A stretch of DNA of 64,000 nt from Cyclina sinensis (taxonomy: Eukaryota; Mollusca; Bivalvia; Venerida; Veneridae). Of this stretch, positions 54,060 through 64,000 are shown piece by piece (the stretch's first letter is position 1; the number at the start of each line of letters is the position of its first letter). Location: the NCBI GenBank assembly GCA_012932295.1, contig JAAONU010000006.1:17438904-17502903 (forward strand). Reading direction: 5' to 3'. A program made the position numbers and the translations under genes. Below the pieces are notes generated by a model. That model made no database searches and was not told the origin of the DNA. It saw only the letters and a program-made list of their open reading frames with translations.

Positions 54060-54489
54060 ACATCTTCCTGTTAGCCTTATAACAACTAGTGACATTGACA
54101 CATATCCAGGGCCTGCGGATATGCAGTCTGAAATGGGTTATAGGTGATACTTCATCAAGTGAATCTTTTGACAATTCATGTGGCCATATAAATTTTTCTC
54201 CTGACCCAGATAATGTTAAACAGAAGGATTCGGATATTTTCAATCAATTCGACGCATCAGACTGAAAGGAATACATTTTGTTCATTTTAACACGCGTTCA
54301 ATAACTTTCTTTCTAAAATCGACCAATTCAAACTGTTTGCAATTTCAGTGTTATCGCTGTATCCGAGAGCTCACGGATGACTGAGTTACCAACAATGAGA
54401 TATTTCTGGATATAACATTATATGCCCTGACAGGGAAAGGAATAGTGGCGGAGTATGTCTTTATATTCAAGAAGAGATCGCTTTTTCAG
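54060..54489 (+). pseudogene. LINE endonuclease relic (CR1/Jockey-like)
   Basis: Translated pieces in broken frames match the start of a non-LTR retrotransposon ORF2. TTSDIDTYPGP (about 54088) is the variant of SGDIETNPGP before the endonuclease; a decayed HFNTRS segment (about 54281) is like HLNIRSL; the sequence at about 54410-54489 reads GYNIICPDRERNSGGVCLYI, the typical GY..R.DR..GGGV.LYI box. It is truncated at both ends, and its right end coincides with the start of the TIR element at 54490. Confidence 0.6.
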
Positions 54490-55879
54490 GACTAGATGGG
54501 TGTTCAGTGGAACACTTGTGTCGCCCTTGGGTACTCCGTTAGAATAACTAAAAAGGTAAACAAGAGCCTGCTGGAAAAGACAGCATGCTAGTCAAAGTAC
54601 AACAAGACCTGTCCACAGACAGCATGCTCCACTTTTCTCAGTGCTGGATAATTGATTATAAGCCAAGTTAAACAAGAGGCCCAAGTGAAAAAAATTTGAG
54701 TGGGGGGGGGGGGGGGCAAGAACCTAGTCATACAAAATGAAAAAAATTCGGAGGAAGAACTAATGTATTTAAAAAACAATTTCGAGCCCCGGGGGGGGGG
54801 GGGCAGGGGGGAGGATGGGAAGTCAAGTACCTACGTATTAAAAAAATGTCGGACCCTGGGGGGAGGGGGTTGACTGGTTTGGGGGGTGGATGGGGAGTCA
54901 AGTACCTATGTATTAAAACAATTTGGGGCCGAGGGGGAGTGACTGGTTGGGGGGAGGGGTTGAAGGTGGATGGGGAGTCAAGGACCTATGTATTTAAAAA
55001 GAGGCCCGGGGGGTTTAAAAAAATGGGGGGGACGGGTCCCTATGCCTCAGGGGACGGTGGGAGGGAGTACTTACCCATCTCATGTCAGTTAATATTTCAT
55101 TTCTAGGCTTAAGAAGTTTTTTTCCTATATATAAGTATAAGCAAAATCAAGTGACCCCCGGGGTGGGGCTAACTGTGACCCCAGGGACATGGGTACCAAC
55201 AATCTATGCAGGGGTCTTGCTGGTGATCAAGTATTCCAAGTTTGAATAGAATATCTTTGACACTTTTTGAGACATGGACATAAAGAAAAGGGTTAACCAA
55301 GACATTTTAACTTGAAAAAGGGGCATAACATTGCAAAAATAAATTTGAGGGTTATCTGCCCTTGAGAAATGGTGTTTTCTTAAGTGATACAATTGTGAGC
55401 ATTACAATTGGAAAGTTTGATGAAGAAATATTAAGAAATGGCATAGTTATAACCAATGTTAAATTTTCATGACAAAATCCAAGTACAAAAAGGGGCATAA
55501 CTCTGTCAATTGTGACCTTGACTTACAGATTTTGGCATCATCACGACCCTGTTGTTGTAAGCAATATAATTTGAACGTTTGATGACGAAATGCTAAGAAA
55601 TGGCAAAGTTATTGCCAACGTTAAGTTTTCATGACAAAATCCAAGTACAAAAAAGGGCATAACTCTGTCAAATGTGACCTTGAACTAAAGATTTTGGCAT
55701 CATCCCGACCCTGTTGTCATAAGCATACAATTGAAAAGTTTGATAAGATAATGTTAATAAATGGCAAAGTTATAGCCAACGTTAAGTTTTCGTGACGGAC
55801 CGACGGACAAAGCGATCCATATGTATCACCGTTTCTACCCAAGGACGACACAAGTGTTCCACTGAACCCCCATCTAGTC
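54490..55879. mobile_element. TIR element (44-bp ends) with internal G-rich and 161-bp repeats
   Basis: gactagatgggtgttcagtg (54490) and its complement ending catctagtc (55879) form 44-bp inverted termini with two mismatches. The interior holds a G-rich minisatellite (54700-55040), a piece of the 165-bp core family (about 55120-55190) and about 2.6 units with a period near 161 bp (aagtttgatgaagaaat boxes near 55412, 55574, 55735), then a gacggaccgacggac microsatellite. No target-site duplication is evident. 1.39 kb, non-coding. Confidence 0.75.
54700..55040 (+). repeat. G-run minisatellite
   Basis: About four units of roughly 75 bp, each with a long G tract (up to 15 G at 54703-54717 and 13 G near 54790), followed by gatggggagtcaagtaccta and tgtattaaaa. 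Strong G-quadruplex potential. The 86-codon glycine-rich open frame across it (54846-55106) is an artefact of the G-runs. Confidence 0.85.
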
Positions 55880-56224
55880 TAGTATTTCAAACAGATATTT
55901 TGTGCAAATTTTACGAAAACTGACCATACGTTGGGATTAAATAATGCTCAGATAATGCAAAAACAAGTAGCCTGTGAACTGCTTGTATCAGAGAAAATAA
56001 ATATAATGATGAGCCTCGTCTTTGGTTGCCATTAATGTAATTTGTGGACACATGAGAGTATCTTCGTTATATGGCATAATTTATAACTATTACTGATATA
56101 ATAATAATGTTCTTAAAATATAAATCCAATTAAAGTTTAAAAAAATTGTTTAAAAAAAATGAGGGTGTGATACTTCATTGAGTTTAAATTTCCTTTGTGG
56201 TTCTAAATCCTGTTTGAGTTGATT

Positions 56225-56345
56225 TAAATAACGCATGCGCAGTTCAACATGTGTGATTTTGCGGCAAGCATTGTACAAAAGGTTATTTTTATTTGTAAAA
56301 CTGATAAACTGTGCCAACAAACGGCCGTAATTTGAAGGTATGATA
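56225..56345 (+). promoter_or_regulatory. WDR5: Candidate WDR5 promoter and non-coding first exon
   Basis: aacgcatgcgcagttc (about 56231) is a good NRF-1-type site. CpG-bearing sequence (tttgcggcaagc, aaacggccgtaatttgaag) leads to a donor-like gaag|gtatga at about 56338. A spliced 5' UTR is expected because an acceptor (atatttcag at 58480-58488) precedes the WDR5 start codon. Position and pairing are inferred. Confidence 0.35.
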
Positions 56346-56978
56346 ATTTAAGGTTAGATGGAAAACACATAAAGAGTAATAAATTCCTGTTATTTTTGTT
56401 TCCATAATTGAACTATTAAAACTACGTTTCATCATCATAGTCAGAAAGTCCTGCATATCAGAGCACCAGTTTTAGTCATTAGTATTGACTATTGGATTAC
56501 TGCTAATTCGAATTAGGAAAGATCATAATTCTGAGAAAATTATAAAATGAGACGCAAGTCGAACTTTAAAGGAAATGAGCTGTGTTTGTGGGTGCTGGTC
56601 TTTGAGTTAAACTCACTTCTTAATCCAACTACAGTACGCGCCACAAGGAACTCGCATTTTCCGCTTTTTTGTGTGGGCGAGGAAAAAAATATATCTGCCG
56701 CGACAATGAGGAAAAAGACGGACGTCCTCAATGTCTCGACATCGCGAAATATCTCCGTGATATTTGACGACCAACGCGAAATTAATTAGGGTCATAACTC
56801 ACCTGGATAAGTTGAACATTTAATGAAATGACCATCATGACGTCTACAAGTTATGTGACATTTGGTAAAATAAAAACCTAACTTCAAATACATTTGCTCT
56901 GTAGGTTTATTGTGTTCTTCTGTCGTCGAAATATTGAGAACGCTTGTTATTACATAGCAAAATCGATCAATAACTTTT

Positions 56979-57690
56979 GCTCAGGCTTGCTGTCAATTGT
57001 ACCTCTTAGGATAACATACAATAAAAATGATGGTGTTGTATCACGTGTAAAGGTCATAGGTCATGTGTTTTTGAGTTTATTTGAAGACATAGGGTTTCAG
57101 GTGAGCGATCCAGGGCCATAATGGCCCTCTTGTTTTTTTTTTTTTATAATTGTCAAACTTGGATTTTGTGGTGTGGTGGAGTAAACTATCTGAGTGACCG
57201 CGTTTCTGCAAGTAAAATTTGGAGTGACTTCGCGTAGACAAGTAGCTACACACTACAGACAGAAGTACAGTATTTTATGAACAAATGAAAAATAAAAATA
57301 ATTACATGTTACATCTGGTAATTATCAGGGTTATTTTAAGTGAACTGCTTTAACTGACAAAGAAATTACATCACTCAACAGCAGCCTTCAACTTTTTACA
57401 AAAGGCCCCTTGTCTTCAGATAAACTCAAAAACACAGAAGCTGATACCTGTGTGAATAATTCCTAAATAAAAACTAAAATATCTTTTTTTCAAACTAGTT
57501 TGTATACCAATCTGTGGGCTCAGGTGTGATAGTGAAATTTACAGATCTTGTATACATGTAATATTTCGATGAAAACAAAGAAACAACCTGTCAATCACAC
57601 CTCCCGTGACCTATGATCTTTACACGTGATACAACACCATCATTTTTATTGTATGTTATTCTAAGAGGTAACATTTGACAGCAAGCCTGA
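56979..57690. repeat. Inverted repeat pair (about 86-bp arms)
   Basis: 56979-57064 (caggcttgctgtcaattgta, then ataacatacaataaaaatga, then tgtatcacgtgtaaagg) is the reverse complement, with a few mismatches, of about 57604-57690. The loop is about 540 bp and includes a left-end fragment of the 165-bp core family in minus orientation (57099-57132). Probably part of a foldback or composite element. Confidence 0.75.
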
Positions 57691-58488
57691 GTAATTTTCC
57701 ATAAAATATCCCCACTATTTTACCACCTTTCAGCTTTACATGACCTAAATCTGCATGGTTTTTATTTGTTTGGGTCGTCAGACCAAACAAATAATGCTAG
57801 CACAATTTCAGCCTCTAAAACTCTCTTAATTACCATATCCACAAATAGTCTGTCGGTATAAAATGACTGGCGCATTAATTTTTTACACCCTTCTCAGAGA
57901 ACAGAAAAATAGTTCCCGACTGGTTAACCAACTTATTACTGCCAAAAGTCAATACTGACTAAACAATTAAAGATTCCTAATATTGTGCAATTCTTTACAC
58001 TTCAGCAAATTATCGGTAATGTGTTCAGACAATTTTGATTATTAACATGTCGATTTCGTACTCTTGAATGAAAAGGCGTTCGTTTACATGAAATTACGCA
58101 TTAATTTGTATCGTGACCAAACCCTGCCGAAAGTAAACAGAAGAGATTACCATGCTCATGAAAAGTTTGTAGATTCTTTTCATGTAACTTTATTTGTACA
58201 GTTTCTTAACAATAGATAAATGTAGAGGTTGACTGATTATTATAATGAGTTTGAAACAGTTATAACACATATATTTTAATTAGGTCACGGTTCCTCTGTT
58301 TATTACTTACGAGTGACGAAGTCCAGATCTGTGGACAGGTAACAAAATTATAACAAAATTTCAGGTTACAGAATCTTAATATAATATCACAGCTTCTGTT
58401 GATTTTATAAACCTTTTGTACTTCAGCTATTGCCATTGAATAACCAACTATGCCAGAAGTATTCATAATTCTGCATTTGATATTTCAG

Positions 58489-63689
<5,201 letters not shown>

Positions 63690-64000
63690 TAAGATTAGCT
63701 AATTCTAAATACCTTTAGAGATGCAGAATTAAAATGATGAATTCAAATGATGATAAAGTCTGTTCTAAAATATTATTTAGTAAATGAAGTTAAGTCTGAA
63801 ACATGAGGGTTACCTTTTTGCAATACAATTAAGTATAAATTTACCTTATGATAAGATTTCTCTAAGTTATATGTGTGGTCAAAAAGACCAAGATGTATTA
63901 GGCCTAAGATGAAATATTGTTTGTTTCCCCTCCCGCGACCCATGCCAGTTTGGGTAGGGTAGGTAAAAATTTCTTTTTTATCTAAAATATTTTTTATTGA

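Noticed and set aside
54846..55106. Glycine-rich 86-codon open frame
   Set aside because: Produced by long G-runs in a minisatellite.

Overview
The window looks like chromosomal DNA from a bivalve mollusc or close relative. It is AT-rich, with intron-rich metazoan genes and a dense load of tandem-core dispersed repeats. Those repeats resemble the pearl/CvA-type elements described from oysters: about 145-165 bp core units, a GACG/GACC microsatellite and hairpin ends. Species cannot be fixed from the sequence alone.

Layout. 1-1.86 kb is the end of a 26-bp satellite array. 3.41-3.80 kb holds a short plus-strand coding exon of unknown family. 9.9-52.1 kb is one large minus-strand gene, a BET-family bromodomain protein (BRD2/3/4 type, long form). 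I could chain 21 coding exons from about 50.23 kb down to 10.59 kb with matching splice phases: BD1, NLS/motif region, BD2, basic region, ET domain, [16 protein letters not shown] coiled coil, SEED serine/acidic tract, proline-rich region, SWASL-type motif, charged coiled coil and a BRD4-type C-terminal motif. 58.5 kb to the right edge is the 5' part of WDR5 on the plus strand (six coding exons, cut off by the window end). The two genes are head to head. I recall the same arrangement for BRD3 and WDR5 at human 9q34.2, so the pair may be a very old neighbourhood of chromatin regulators.

BET introns and the flanks are full of mobile DNA. They hold a DIRS-type tyrosine-recombinase retrotransposon (21.44-25.74 kb) with perfect inverted termini but broken pol and recombinase genes. 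It abuts a short relative with different inverted termini (25.74-26.10 kb). There are two snapback elements (26.59-26.96 and 37.11-37.76 kb), several tandem-core elements (14.6-16.0, 17.5-19.65, 20.33-21.12, 35.36-35.79, 40.85-42.30, 46.93-48.75, 59.45-60.05 kb), a LINE endonuclease relic abutting a TIR element with long G-runs (54.06-55.88 kb) and a non-autonomous hAT in WDR5 intron 2 (60.79-61.38 kb).

The most notable points are: a run of seven splice acceptors spaced exactly 30 bp apart before the penultimate BET exon, each stop-free and in frame; a BET exon that reads correctly only if a 43-nt micro-intron is removed or one base is lost; a SEED exon that runs straight into a stop resembling the natural C-terminus of vertebrate BRD2, suggesting a short isoform; and the BET-WDR5 head-to-head linkage.
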